DNA of 64,000 bases from Candidatus Hamiltonella defensa 5AT (Acyrthosiphon pisum) (GTDB lineage Bacteria; Pseudomonadota; Gammaproteobacteria; Enterobacterales; Enterobacteriaceae), in contig NC_012751.1 in NCBI RefSeq assembly GCF_000021705.1, positions 992,001-1,056,000 of the forward strand. The letters run 5' to 3'. The first letter of the stretch is position 1. Each line of letters begins with the position of its first letter. Below, piece by piece: positions 34,437 through 42,916 of this stretch. The notes under the pieces are model-generated. The model did not search any database, had not been told where the DNA came from, and worked only from the letters and a program-made list of their open reading frames with translations. Both the position numbers and the translations under genes were made by a program.

Positions 34437-34668
34437 ACAGGTTCGGTTTGATGATTCTTATCTCTGGGTTGAGCTCAATGATGCCCGCACATTGGGTGTC
34501 CCCTTGGTGTGGTTTCCTAAATTATTGAACGCTACGGAGCAGGATCGCCAACAATTTGAATTAAGTGCTCGAGGGATACATTGGGAAGGATTAAATGAAG
34601 ATATTTCGATTGAAGGTTTGCTTAACGGACAAGGGGATTTAAGCCAACGCCCTCATCATGCGGCTTAA
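34420..34668 (+). CDS. DUF2442 family protein
   Basis: An 82-residue protein: V-R-F-D-D-S-Y-L-W-V-E-L-N-D-A-R-T-L-G-V-P-L, W-F-P-K-L-L-N-A-T, and G-I-H-W-E-G-L-N-E-D-I-S-I-E-G-L-L. This is the DUF2442 pattern, which usually follows a DUF4160 gene with overlap, as here. It is considered the antitoxin-like member. The gene looks intact while its partner lost its start. Confidence 0.87.
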   Translation: MSISAKQVRFDDSYLWVELNDARTLGVPLVWFPKLLNATEQDRQQFELSARGIHWEGLNEDISIEGLLNGQGDLSQRPHHAA

Positions 34669-34713
34669 AAAATCACAAAGGCCCTTTTTTACAACATTAT
34701 AGGGATGATTGAG

Positions 34714-35406
34714 TCAATCAATGATCTGAATACTTGATGCCAATAGATGTTGGGGAATAAACTGATTCAGTCCGCTATCTTGAATATATTTTCTGAATCC
34801 TTTCTGGTGATGACCCCCCATTTTTTCATAAATACACTGTAATTTATTCTCAACTGTTCTATGAGAGAGATTTAAATATTCCCCCACTTCTTTGATACTT
34901 AAAGCATGATAAGCATAAAAAATTATTTCAAGTTCGCGTTGAGTCAACATCGTATTGAGGAGTGAAGGGGTTAATGTTTTGGGTGATTTACCCTGGATAT
35001 AGTCCAAGAGTGAGAAGAATTGACATTGTCTGGCTTCTGCGAGGGTGCCCACAAGCTGACCTGTTTCATCAAAGAAGGGATGAATATCAAAAATGTAGGG
35101 TTGAAGACGGTTTTCTTTTCCAAAATTCGCCGTTATCAGTAAAGAGACAGCAGTTTCTTTTTGTATGACCCTCTCCTCTTGTTTCTTGATACCTTCAAAA
35201 AATTCCGATGTGTCCGTTTTGATTTCAGATAACCGTTTCCCTTCAACAGGAACCCCTTTTGGGACATTCAATAGTTCAGCCATTGCGGGATTCATATAAA
35301 GATAACGAGAGACTTTATCGCGGATGTGGTGGGGATGAGGATGAGGGGTTAGGTGATAAATTATCTGATTTGAAATGTCTTTTGGGTTGAAATGCATCTG
35401 ACTCAT
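34714..35406 (-). CDS. PAS-LuxR family transcriptional regulator
   Basis: A 230-residue regulator. Residues 1-130 form a PAS-like sensor (Y-L-Y-M-N-P-A-M-A-E-L-L-N-V-P, F-D-I-H-P-F-F-D-E-T-G-Q-L-V-G-T). Residues 155-215 form a GerE/LuxR helix-turn-helix (L-T-Q-R-E-L-E-I-I-F-Y-A, L-S-I-K-E-V-G-E-Y-L-N-L-S-H-R-T-V-E-N-K-L-Q). It lacks an autoinducer-type domain, so the signal is unknown. It is third in an operon after the 60-aa and HTH genes. Copies or relatives are at 19440, 43387 (truncated) and 61024. Confidence 0.88.
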   Translation of the reverse strand: MSQMHFNPKDISNQIIYHLTPHPHPHHIRDKVSRYLYMNPAMAELLNVPKGVPVEGKRLSEIKTDTSEFFEGIKKQEERVIQKETAVSLLITANFGKENRLQPYIFDIHPFFDETGQLVGTLAEARQCQFFSLLDYIQGKSPKTLTPSLLNTMLTQRELEIIFYAYHALSIKEVGEYLNLSHRTVENKLQCIYEKMGGHHQKGFRKYIQDSGLNQFIPQHLLASSIQIID

Positions 35407-35586
35407 CCCCTCTTTTTTTTGAAAAAAGCGTTCATTAGAGTAGGCAGTATTAACAATATTTCGAGATCAATACAGACGGGAAAATCCCTAGTGGTCAGTT
35501 GTTTTTTTAGGGTATGGAACAGTCATAAAAGTCCAGTAAATAGTAAAAACTGAACTTTTATGACCTCGAATGAGTGAATAAAGAGA

Positions 35587-35862
35587 TTATTGATTTTCTA
35601 CAGCACATCCAGACAATGCAAAGAACACCAAACGCACCTGAAATAGAGCCATCATCATGTTGATAGAGTGAACCTGACATCGTTTTTTAATGTGATCTAA
35701 CATGACTTCTACCGCCTTGTAGCTGACCTCCCGCAACGCGGCAATTTCTTTTTTAGTTAATCCCAAAGAAAAAAGCATCGCCGTTTCAAGTTGCTCTGAC
35801 GTGGTGAGCTCGGGAAAGACCTTTCGGAATTTTTTGATTTGCTTTAGGTTGAAAGTTTTCAT
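35587..35862 (-). CDS. LuxR-type helix-turn-helix protein without sensor domain
   Basis: A 91-residue protein with F-P-E-L-T-T-S-E-Q-L-E-T-A-M-L-F-S-L-G-L-T-K-K-E-I-A, A-L-R-E-V-S-Y-K-A-V-E-V-M-L-D-H-I, a GerE-like DNA-binding domain only. It starts in the ATGA overlap with the 60-aa gene stop, so it is translationally coupled. A second, identical copy is at 44116. It may modulate or compete with the PAS-LuxR protein encoded next. Confidence 0.78.
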   Translation of the reverse strand: MKTFNLKQIKKFRKVFPELTTSEQLETAMLFSLGLTKKEIAALREVSYKAVEVMLDHIKKRCQVHSINMMMALFQVRLVFFALSGCAVENQ

Positions 35863-36041
35863 AGAAATCCCTCACTAACAGACCTGCGGCCTATCCATAG
35901 AAGGCTATTTTCCTTGAACATTACGTTAAATGTTCTTCGTTCGTTGAGTGTAAATAGGACTTTTCCTGAAGGGGTATTGGAGTTTCTGGAGATAATACAA
36001 TATGTATCGATAAATTTAGAGCGGAGTTTTATGGTAGCCAT
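35859..36041 (-). CDS. 60-aa protein of the RNA-LuxR cassette
   Basis: Starts M-A-T-I-K-L-R-S-K-F-I-D-T-Y-C at an ATG preceded by GAAAGAGG, which supports this start over an upstream one. It continues with S-G-K-V-L-F-T-L-N-E-R-R-T-F-N-V-M-F and ends in the ATGA overlap. It is predicted to be soluble, beta-rich and basic. I do not recognise the family. It is the first gene after the structured RNA and is preserved in the duplicate. Confidence 0.65.
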   Translation of the reverse strand: MATIKLRSKFIDTYCIISRNSNTPSGKVLFTLNERRTFNVMFKENSLLWIGRRSVSEGFL

Positions 36042-36204
36042 AGTTTCGGCCTCTTTCGTATAGTTAATTTTCAACCTTGCCCCCGAGATCAAACGGGGTG
36101 GCAAGACGTAACAAGGTTCGAAGACTGGCGTTCATAGAAACCAGCGAGCTTTTCAGCTCCCCCGCTACGCCTCACCATAATTAGGCGTAACTGTGGTTTA
36201 CAAC

Positions 36205-36300
36205 AGACATAAAAAAACCGCATGTAGCGGCGGATGTCCGCTTTCGTACTCGGGAGATCAAACCCGATTGCCCATTAGGGCAACAACATCACTATACCGC
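36205..36300 (-). ncRNA. Structured RNA with four hairpins (possibly C4-like), copy 1
   Basis: On the minus strand four adjacent hairpins occur: TTGCCC/GGGCAA (36268-36283), CGGG/CCCG around TTTGATCT (36251-36266), GCGGA/TCCGC (36230-36241) and CCGC/GCGG (36218-36230). The last is followed by seven T residues, a terminator. The second copy at 44740-44830 keeps all four, with a G-C to A-T compensatory change in the second stem. The layout, upstream of a small-protein operon in the same direction, is reminiscent of phage C4/IsrK antisense RNAs. That identity is a hypothesis. Confidence 0.6.
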
Positions 36301-36390
36301 TTAGAATATCGTATGTGCAAGTAAGGCTAGACATTTTTTGCTACATGCGTATGATTTGATATACATGTATATATTTGTGAGGTGAAAAAT

Positions 36391-36615
36391 ATGTTGGCTA
36401 TACGTCTACCGGATGAGATCGAAAATAGGTTAGATAATTTAGCAAGAAGAACAGGGCGCACGAAGACATTTTATGCACGTGAAGCAATTCTTATGCATTT
36501 GGAGGATTTGGAAGATTACTACCTTGTTGCGAATACTGTGGCTCGTGTGCGAAAAGGCCAAGATACGGTTCATAGTTCAGAGGATGTAAGGAAATCTCTT
36601 GGTCTGGAAGATTAA
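36391..36615 (+). CDS. RelB-type antitoxin
   Basis: A 74-residue ribbon-helix-helix protein: A-I-R-L-P-D-E-I-E-N-R-L-D-N-L-A-R-R-T-G-R-T-K-T-F-Y-A-R-E-A-I and L-E-D-L-E-D-Y-Y-L-A-type tail, the standard RelB/StbD pattern. It binds DNA and neutralises the RelE toxin encoded next, whose start lies 17 bp inside its 3' end. The ATG at 36391 matches the family N-terminus; another Met lies three codons upstream. Confidence 0.88.
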   Translation: MLAIRLPDEIENRLDNLARRTGRTKTFYAREAILMHLEDLEDYYLVANTVARVRKGQDTVHSSEDVRKSLGLED

Positions 36616-36865
36616 ATACGCTGATTCTGCACTGAAATCTCTAAAAAAAATGGATAGGCAGAATGCAAAAAGAATTGTGGATTATCTCGATAAGCGCATA
36701 ACAAGTAGTGATGATCCTAGAATATTTGGAAAATCTCTTAAGGGTGACTTAGGGGAGTTTTGGCGATACAGAATTGGCGATTATAGGGTGCTTTGTGAAA
36801 TTTTTGACGAAGGGTTAATTATTTTGGTTGCAACTATAGGCCACCGTAGAAAAGTATATGAGTAA
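36599..36865 (+). CDS. RelE-type toxin
   Basis: An 88-residue RelE mRNA interferase: W-K-I-K-Y-A-D-S-A-L-K-S-L-K-K-M-D, I-F-G-K-S-L-K-G-D-L-G-E-F-W-R-Y-R-I-G-D-Y-R-V-L-C and I-G-H-R-R-K-V-Y. The conserved Lys/Arg residues and terminal H-R-x-x-V-Y are in place. Translation probably starts at TTG 36599, within the antitoxin gene. The pair appears functional. Confidence 0.88.
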   Translation: MVWKIKYADSALKSLKKMDRQNAKRIVDYLDKRITSSDDPRIFGKSLKGDLGEFWRYRIGDYRVLCEIFDEGLIILVATIGHRRKVYE

Positions 36866-37006
36866 GCCCTAAAAATCATGCTGTATTCTTGGCAGAAGTT
36901 CATGAATATTTAGGGCTGTACGATTGGCGTGAAGCTAAATCACAGGAGAATATTATCACATGTTGAGTTCAAAAAAACAGATCTGCCATAAGGTAGGGCG
37001 CTTTGC

Positions 37007-37445
37007 CTGAAACTGCAGGCCGATCCCAGATATGGTGGTTTGATCTGTAAAAATCCGAATCATGCTGATTGGCAAGTGACTCAATGGCGAGCTGCGCCTT
37101 ATACACTTGATGAGCTTGCCGATTATGTTGATTTAAGGGCCTCTCATGCCCCTCTAATCGATTTAAATTATGGACTGGGCCGTTAATTTTGTACAATTTT
37201 CGAAAAAACCCGTCAGGGGGCTTATAAGGCGATTAAACGGGGTTGGCCCGATTTGCCTCAATGGTTTGAATCCTGTTTCGATAGAGCCCTCGCCTACAAC
37301 TTACAATTTCCAGCCCCGCTGGGTGAAAACGAAGTGAAAGCCATTGCGAGAAGTATTTCTAAATGGACGTATCAACGCTTTAACGCTTCTGTATTTTCTC
37401 GGATTCAAGCCATACGTTGCGCGAAAGGGGGACGTATGGCTAATA
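37007..37445 (+). pseudogene. ColE2-type Rep (PriCT domain), 5' part, cut by IS630
   Basis: Reads Y-G-G-L-I-C-K-N-P-N-H-A-D-W-Q-V, Y-T-L-D-E-L-A-D-Y-V-D-L, then after an in-frame TAA near 37183 continues T-I-F-E-K-T-R-Q-G-A-Y-K-A-I-K-R-G-W, W-F-E-S-C-F-D-R-A-L-A-Y-N-L-Q-F-P-A-P-L and E-V-K-A-I-A-R-S-I-S-K-W-T. This is the primase-C-terminal domain of ColE2/IncQ-like replicases. The N-terminus is missing, and IS630 interrupts at 37446. It is the third distinct plasmid initiator in the window. Confidence 0.8.
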
Positions 37446-38347
37446 TAGCTAAACGACATAAGAATAGTTACATAATATGTTCTGAAAACAAGGTATTGAT
37501 GTCGCATTGAAGTTCTCTTCTTTTTCTTTTAGCTTGAGCCCATGTGTGCTCAATAGGGTTGAACTCGGGCGAATAAGGAGGCAAATATTCAATAGAATGA
37601 CCGGCGTTGAGAATGGCGTGTTGAATATCTTTTCGCTTGTGGAAAGAAGCGTTATCCATCATCATCACGCACGGATGAGGAAGAGCGGGTAGGAGCAGCT
37701 GAGTGACCCAGGCATAAAAAACATCGCTGTTAATGGAGCAGTTAAAGAGGCCCACCGCGATGAGAGTGACCCCTAATAAGGCACCAATGACGTTAGTGCG
37801 GCCCTTAGCCTGCCAATCGTGAGTCCCAAAACAGCGTTGACCTCGTGTAGCGTATCCGTAGAGGCGGGGCATATCGTGAGCAAAGCCGCTCTCATCGAGA
37901 TAAACCAGAGATTTACCCTGCTTTTGATACCCCGCGATTTTTTCCTGGAACCCCTGTCGTGCCTCTTCGTTTGCCTTGGGATGACGCAGAGTTTTTTTTA
38001 TAGGTCAGACCCCATCTTTTCAATGCTTGCCAGATGGCTTTGGGGCACACCCCGAAACGGGCCGCCCGTTCCCGTTGATAGCTATCTGGATACTCTGCCA
38101 CATCTTTGATAAACGCCTCTTTATCCATCTTGCCTCGACGCGGACCCGAGGGTTTCGGTTCTATTCGCTTGAGCCAACGCCTGAGAGTATCTGTACCTAC
38201 GTGAAAACGCTTCGCCGTTGCTCTGATGCTCAGTCCTTCTTTCTCTCGAATACTCAGGACTTTTTGACGAAAATCCACTGAATAACTCATAGTGACCTCA
38301 TGCTAATTAGTTCTTTATATTGTAACTAAAATTAAATCGCTTAGCTA
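37446..38347 (-). mobile_element. IS630-family element with TA duplication
   Basis: A 902-bp element with ends TAGCTAAACGACATAAG and TTTAATTTTAGTTACA-type complement (right end ...CGCTTAGCTA), flanked on both sides by TA. It interrupts a Rep gene. It is the best-preserved of three IS630 copies and serves as reference for those at 3976 and 5145. Confidence 0.9.
37468..38290 (-). pseudogene. IS630-family transposase, one frameshift at an A-run
   Basis: The first frame (38290 downward) holds helix-turn-helix segments S-V-D-F-R-Q-K-V-L-S-I-R, R-A-T-A-K-R-F-H-V-G and P-S-G-P-R-R-G-K-M-D. At a run of eight A residues (near 37990) it shifts; removing one A restores K-K-T-L-R-H-P-K-A. The second frame carries the DDE domain: Y-L-D-E-S-G-F-A, M-M-D-N-A-S-F-H-K and L-P-P-Y-S-P-E-F-N-P-I-E-H. 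The copy at 5145 has seven A residues here, so the eighth is a mutation, though slippage could rescue it. Confidence 0.85.
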
Positions 38348-38349
38348 TA

Positions 38350-38501
38350 ACTGGTGTGAATCTGGAATGATTGACGGAAAGATTAGTAAAGGCGGTGGTA
38401 GACCCATCATCTCTAGCTCAATAGAGCAGTTGAAGCCTTGGGCTGCTCTTGGCATTCATCGTGCGACGTACTATCGGCGTAAAGCAAAAGGCTTACTATG
38501 A
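38350..38501 (+). pseudogene. Rep gene, 3' part beyond IS630
   Basis: Reads W-C-E-S-G-M-I-D-G-K-I-S-K-G-G-G-R-P, then W-A-A-L-G-I-H-R-A-T-Y-Y-R-R-K-A-K-G-L-L and TGA. The basic, helix-turn-helix-like tail fits the C-terminus of ColE2-type Rep proteins, continuing the piece ending at 37445. The stop overlaps the next start (ATGA at 38498-38501). Confidence 0.65.
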
Positions 38502-38569
38502 AAAAGTATGATGCGACTGAAACAAGCGAGCCATATCAGATAACAGCCCCTTCAGGAGAACGTTTATGA
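38498..38569 (+). CDS. 23-aa coupled small ORF
   Basis: M-K-K-Y-D-A-T-E-T-S-E-P-Y-Q-I-T-A-P-S-G plus four residues. Its start overlaps the rep stop and its stop overlaps the next gene's start (both ATGA). It may act as a coupling leader linking rep and the following gene; the product itself is unknown. Confidence 0.4.
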   Translation: MKKYDATETSEPYQITAPSGERL

Positions 38570-39107
38570 ACGATGAGATTAAACAAATAGCTGCCCTTAT
38601 CGGGCATCAGCAGGCACAGGAAAAACGGGTCGCCGCGCTGATTGACGAATTTCAGAGAGAGTCTGCCCTGTTAAGCAGTCAGACAGCAGAGCTTGCGCAG
38701 GTTATCTCGGGGCTGTACAGTGCCGTCAGGTTGAGCGTGAGTTAAAACAAGCCGCACTGGAGCAGCAGAAGCCTGCCGTGAATGCCCTGAATCAGGTGGT
38801 TAAAGCGGCTCAAGAGTCCGTGTACGCCATGCGCCGCGAGATGTCGCGCTATACGTGGAAGTCAGCGATTTATCTCGTTATGACGATGCTTGCGGTCATG
38901 GGAGGATGCCTTTGGGGCATGGTTTACTTTATCGACAGCGGCTACGCGCGGATTGCCGCGATGCAGCGGATGGAAGCTGTCTGGGAGATGAAAGCTCCGC
39001 TTGCTGATATAAGTACCTGTAATGAGAAGCCGTGTGTACAGGTCATAGGAAACGAATTTACCAATAAAAAAGGGGAGCGTTTTTATCAGATTAAACCTGT
39101 AAAATAA
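38566..39107 (+). pseudogene. Plasmid membrane/coiled-coil protein (mobilisation-type), frameshifted
   Basis: Starts M-N-D-E-I-K-Q-I-A-A-L-I-G-H-Q-Q-A-Q-E after an AGGAGA site, forms a long helix, and shifts frame near 38735. A one-base loss separates S-A-V-R from Q-V-E-R-E-L-K-Q-A-A-L. The second part holds A-Q-E-S-V-Y-A-M-R-R-E-M-S-R-Y-T-W-K, a transmembrane helix (Y-L-V-M-T-M-L-A-V-M-G-G-C-L-W-G-M) and a periplasm-type tail with two Cys. Coupled to a ColE2-like rep, it resembles small mobilisation proteins, but the family is not certain. Confidence 0.55.
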
Positions 39108-39155
39108 CCGAATTAATCTATTGATATTTTTATAAAACTTGGAATAAAAAGAAAA

Positions 39156-41195
39156 ATGGCTAAATTACAATCTGTCGAACCCAACATTGCTGATCTCGCG
39201 AATGGATGGCTTAAATCTTACCATTTGGACTATAAATTAGAGCAAAACCCGTTAAATTCCGAGATAGATAAAGCGCTTAATGATTATTTTTCTAAAAATG
39301 GTGGGGTTGGTGGAAATAGACCTGATGTAAAACTCCTTTTAAAAGACAAACAAGGGAATACCTATCCCATTTTAATTGAGTATAAGGGCTATAAAGATAA
39401 CTTGGTTAAATTTAATACTGACGGGATCGTTGATAATCAGACATCTAAAAACCAACCTAATTTTAAAAATATCAATCATTATGCGGTTAATGGTGCCGTA
39501 CATTACGCCAATGCCTTACTTCATCATACGAGTTATACCGACATTATTGCGATCGGAATGACCGGTTTCATTGATGACACTGGCACGTTACAACCCGATA
39601 TTGGCGTTTACTATGTATCAAAAAGCAATTTAGGTGCGGGTCAGAAAGTTGCTGAGTATTCCGATTTTTCTTTTTTAGCAGAGCAAAACTTTGATTCCTT
39701 TATTGCGCGAGTTAATGCATTACAGTTATCTCCCGAAGAGCTAGATAATCTTAAGAATAAAAAAGAAAGAGAAATCGATGCTTGTTTAGTTAAGCTGAAT
39801 AACGATATTTACCAAAATGAAAAAGGACTGGGTGAAAATGACCGCGTTTATTTAGTGGCTGCATCGATTATTGCCACGATAGGTATTCCTGATAAAGTAA
39901 AACCGTTAGAAAAAGGTGAATTAACATCATCATCCGAAGTGGGGTATACGGATGGTGATATTATTATTAATAAAATAAAGTCATTCTTACATTATAAAGA
40001 ATTACCTGAGACGAAAAAGTCATTAATTATACGCACATTACAAAATACATTAATGACAGATAATATTAATAAAGTAATTAATGGTGAAAGTCAGCTTAAG
40101 CGGATTTTTACTAAAATTGTTGACGATTTAGGTATTTATTACAAAATCGGACTCGCCACGGATTTTACGGGCAAGCTGTTTAATGAAATGTATAGCTGGT
40201 TAGGATTCACACAAGATAAACTCAACGATGTCGTTTTAACGCCCTCTTATGTCGCTACCTTATTAGTTAAACTTGCCCGAGTGAATAAAGATTCCTATGT
40301 CTGGGATTTCGCAACCGGCTCTGCTGGGTTATTAGTTGCGGCCATGAATGAAATGCTGATTGATGCAAAAAATAGCATTACCTCACCAGAAGCATTAAGA
40401 AGTAAAGAGATACGCATTAAAGCTGAACAACTTCTGGGGTTAGAGTTACTCTCCAGTGTCTATATGTTGGCTATCTTAAATATGATTTTAATGGGCGATG
40501 GTAGCTCTAATATTTTAAATAAAAACTCACTCACAGATTTTGATGGTAAATACGGTTTTGGTCAAACTGATAAACACTTTCCGGCAAATGCGTTTGTACT
40601 GAATCCACCTTACTCGGCTCAAGGTAATGGAATGGTCTTTGTTGAAAAAGCCCTTTCTATGATGAACAGTGGCTATGCTGCGATTATTATTCAGGGGTCA
40701 GCTGGCTCAGGAAAAGCCAAAGAGATTAATCAAAAAATTCTGAAAAAACACACGCTGATTGCCAGCATTAAAATGCCGATTGATTTATTCATCGGCAAAT
40801 CCAGTGTTCAAACCTATATCTATGTATTTAAAGTGGGTGAAGCTCATCATAGGGATGAAATGGTCAAGTTTATTGACTTTAGCAATGATGGGTATACCAG
40901 AACCAACCGGAAAAAAGCGAGCAATAACCTTAAAGATACCGATCACGCCAAAGAACGTTATCAGGAAGTGATTGATTTAGTCCGTTTGGGTAAAAATAAG
41001 CTGAATATCCTGACCGAAAGCGAGTATTTTGAAAATACGATTAATCCTGAAAGTGGTGCTGATTGGAATCAATTGATTCCTGTAGATACCAAGCCAACTT
41101 TGGCGGATTTTAAAAAAACAGTTGCTGATTATCTTGCATGGGAAGTGTCTAACTTACTGAAAAAACAAGGTGGAGATGACGGCTTGGGAAAATAG
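39156..41195 (+). CDS. BcgI-like restriction-modification subunit (nuclease + N6-adenine methyltransferase)
   Basis: A 679-residue fused enzyme. The N-terminus has a PD-(D/E)xK nuclease pattern (P-D at 56-57, I-E-Y-K at 74-77). The central and C-terminal region is a gamma-class N6-adenine methyltransferase with motif I V-W-D-F-A-T-G-S-A-G (about 382-391) and catalytic N-P-P-Y (483-486). This order matches subunit A of BcgI-type IIB/IIG enzymes, which cleave both sides of their site and need a specificity subunit encoded next. The frame is intact. It could act as a defence system or, with its B subunit damaged, be inert. Confidence 0.85.
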   Translation: MAKLQSVEPNIADLANGWLKSYHLDYKLEQNPLNSEIDKALNDYFSKNGGVGGNRPDVKLLLKDKQGNTYPILIEYKGYKDNLVKFNTDGIVDNQTSKNQPNFKNINHYAVNGAVHYANALLHHTSYTDIIAIGMTGFIDDTGTLQPDIGVYYVSKSNLGAGQKVAEYSDFSFLAEQNFDSFIARVNALQLSPEELDNLKNKKEREIDACLVKLNNDIYQNEKGLGENDRVYLVAASIIATIGIPDKVKPLEKGELTSSSEVGYTDGDIIINKIKSFLHYKELPETKKSLIIRTLQNTLMTDNINKVINGESQLKRIFTKIVDDLGIYYKIGLATDFTGKLFNEMYSWLGFTQDKLNDVVLTPSYVATLLVKLARVNKDSYVWDFATGSAGLLVAAMNEMLIDAKNSITSPEALRSKEIRIKAEQLLGLELLSSVYMLAILNMILMGDGSSNILNKNSLTDFDGKYGFGQTDKHFPANAFVLNPPYSAQGNGMVFVEKALSMMNSGYAAIIIQGSAGSGKAKEINQKILKKHTLIASIKMPIDLFIGKSSVQTYIYVFKVGEAHHRDEMVKFIDFSNDGYTRTNRKKASNNLKDTDHAKERYQEVIDLVRLGKNKLNILTESEYFENTINPESGADWNQLIPVDTKPTLADFKKTVADYLAWEVSNLLKKQGGDDGLGK

Positions 41196-42295
41196 CTTCC
41201 CTACTTAACGTAAAATTAAAAAATGTTAAGTGGGGAGAATACCGGTTTAAAGAAATATTTAACAACATATATCAAGGTCGTAGATTGAAAAAAGATGACC
41301 AAATTGCTGGGAGCATTCCTTTTGTCATGGCAGGAGCGAAAAATAACGGAGTAGTTAATTACATATCAAATCCAGTTGCAATATTCCCATCCAATTCTAT
41401 TACCGTCGATATTTTTGGGAATACATTTTATAGAAACTACTCTTTCGGCGCTGGTGATGATACTGGTGTTTATTGGAATGATGAAAATAGTTATTCACAA
41501 GAAACGATGAAGTTTTTTGCAATATCCATGAGTAAATCTTTAAACGGGAAATTTGATTTTGGAAAAAAACTAAGAAGCTCTCAAAGTTTGAATTTCAAAA
41601 TGATGCTTCCCGTTAACAGTGAGGGAGTAGATTTTGATTTTATGGATGCGTTTATAGCGGAGCTGGAGGCGTATTTAACATCGGCTGGATTGAAAGATTA
41701 TAATTTAACTATAGAAGAACAACAAGCTTTAGATAACTATAACGATTTAATATTTAATGAGTTTAATGTTGTTGATATATTCGATGTTAAAAATACTGGT
41801 AATATTCTCTCTAGAGATATTAAACAGAATAGTGGTAGTACACCATATCTATGTGCCAGTAGTGAGAATAATGGAGTGAGTTCTTACATATCCTATGATA
41901 AAAGATATTTAGAAAATGGGGGTTGTATTTTTATTGGTGGTAAAACTTTTGTTGTTAGTTATCAAGAAAATGATTTTTACTCTAATGATAGTCATAATTT
42001 AATTTTAAGTCTTAAAGGTAAAAATGGAAAAACAAAATCAACTCAATTATATCTGGCTACCTGTGTACATAAAAGCTTAAATCACAAATATTCTTGGGGT
42101 GATAGTATTAGTAATAAAAAAATTCAGAAGGATACTATTTCCCTTCCATCAAAAAGTAATCATCCAGAATTTTCATCAATGGAAATCTTGATTTCTGCAA
42201 TTCAAAAATTAGTGATTAAAGATGTTGCCCAATACGCAGATCAAAAAATAGCAACACATAAAAAAGTCGTTAAATCAGGGGCTGAAATGATTTAA
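41176..42295 (+). pseudogene. BcgI-like specificity subunit, 5' frameshift
   Basis: Two target-recognition domains in tandem: R-F-K-E-I-F-N-N-I-Y-Q-G-R with G-S-I-P-F-V-M-A-G-A-K-N-N-G, and V-V-D-I-F-D-V-K-N-T-G-N-I with S-G-S-T-P-Y-L-C-A-S-S-E-N-N-G. The expected start ATG at 41176, overlapping the A subunit stop, begins M-T-A-W-E-N-S and hits TAA. The main frame lies one base away (one extra base near 41195). Without correction, translation could begin only at TTG 41285, losing about 35 residues. Specificity may therefore be lost. Confidence 0.75.
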
Positions 42296-42309
42296 CAGTA
42301 AACACAGTT

Positions 42310-42564
42310 TCAGTAGTGATAACGACATGACGCGATTAGCAAGGCATCATCACCCACGGCGTAAACCAGCCTATGCTCAGTGGTGATCCTTCGTGACCAG
42401 AATCCAGCGAGATTATGCTTCAGCGGCTCAGGTTTTCCTTTACCTTCAAAAGGTGTTCTGCTGGCATCTTTAATGAGTTCATTGATCTTTTTTACTGTTT
42501 TTTTGTCTGTTTCCTGCCAGTACAGATAGTCATCCCACGCCTCGGCAGACCATGTAAGCTTCAC
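42310..42564 (-). CDS. yoeB: YoeB mRNA interferase toxin
   Basis: An 84-residue toxin matching YoeB throughout: L-T-W-S-A-E-A-W-D-D-Y-L-Y-W-Q, I-N-E-L-I-K-D, P-F-E-G-K-G-K-P-E-P-L-K, G-F-W-S-R-R-I-T-T-E-H-R-L-V-Y and S-C-R-Y-H-Y. The catalytic Glu, Arg and His are present. YoeB cleaves mRNA on the ribosome. It overlaps yefM by 4 bp. Confidence 0.95.
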   Translation of the reverse strand: MKLTWSAEAWDDYLYWQETDKKTVKKINELIKDASRTPFEGKGKPEPLKHNLAGFWSRRITTEHRLVYAVGDDALLIASCRYHY

Positions 42565-42812
42565 TCAATCATATCCCTTGTTACGCCGAACCCTTCTTTC
42601 AAGCTTTCTACTGAATCCATCAGTCTACGGGCATTTTTAGGCGATCTCATCAGGTAGGCTGTCTCTTCGAGAGAGTTATACTCATCGAGAGACATCAGTA
42701 CGCATGATTCACCGTTCTGGCGAGTGATGAGTACAGGCGCTCTGTCTTCAATCGTCTGGATCATGGTTGTCGATAAATTCTGTCTTGCTTCACTGTAGCT
42801 TACTGCTCTCAT
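42561..42812 (-). CDS. yefM: YefM antitoxin
   Basis: An 83-residue Phd/YefM antitoxin: V-S-Y-S-E-A-R-Q-N-L-S, P-V-L-I-T-R-Q-N-G-E-S-C-V-L-M-S-L-D-E-Y-N-S-L-E. It binds YoeB through its C-terminus and represses the operon. Both genes are intact and lie beside the restriction-modification genes. Confidence 0.95.
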   Translation of the reverse strand: MRAVSYSEARQNLSTTMIQTIEDRAPVLITRQNGESCVLMSLDEYNSLEETAYLMRSPKNARRLMDSVESLKEGFGVTRDMIE

Positions 42813-42916
42813 ATCGCACCTCGTTATTTACTGGAGTTTGTACAATTCATTGTACATAACATTTAGGCTATATGAAATGGCGATTCTGGTTTCAGCCGGC
42901 AAACGGACTGAAACCG

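Larger units (their letters stand above)
35001..36150. repeat. 1.15-kb segmental duplication, copy 1
   Basis: Nearly identical to 43530-44680. It covers the 5' two-thirds of the PAS-LuxR gene, the intergenic region, the HTH gene and the 60-aa gene. Similarity continues at lower level to about 36290 over the structured RNA. The left breakpoint (35000/35001) coincides with the end of the 28-bp segment also found at the rep 3' end. Confidence 0.92.
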
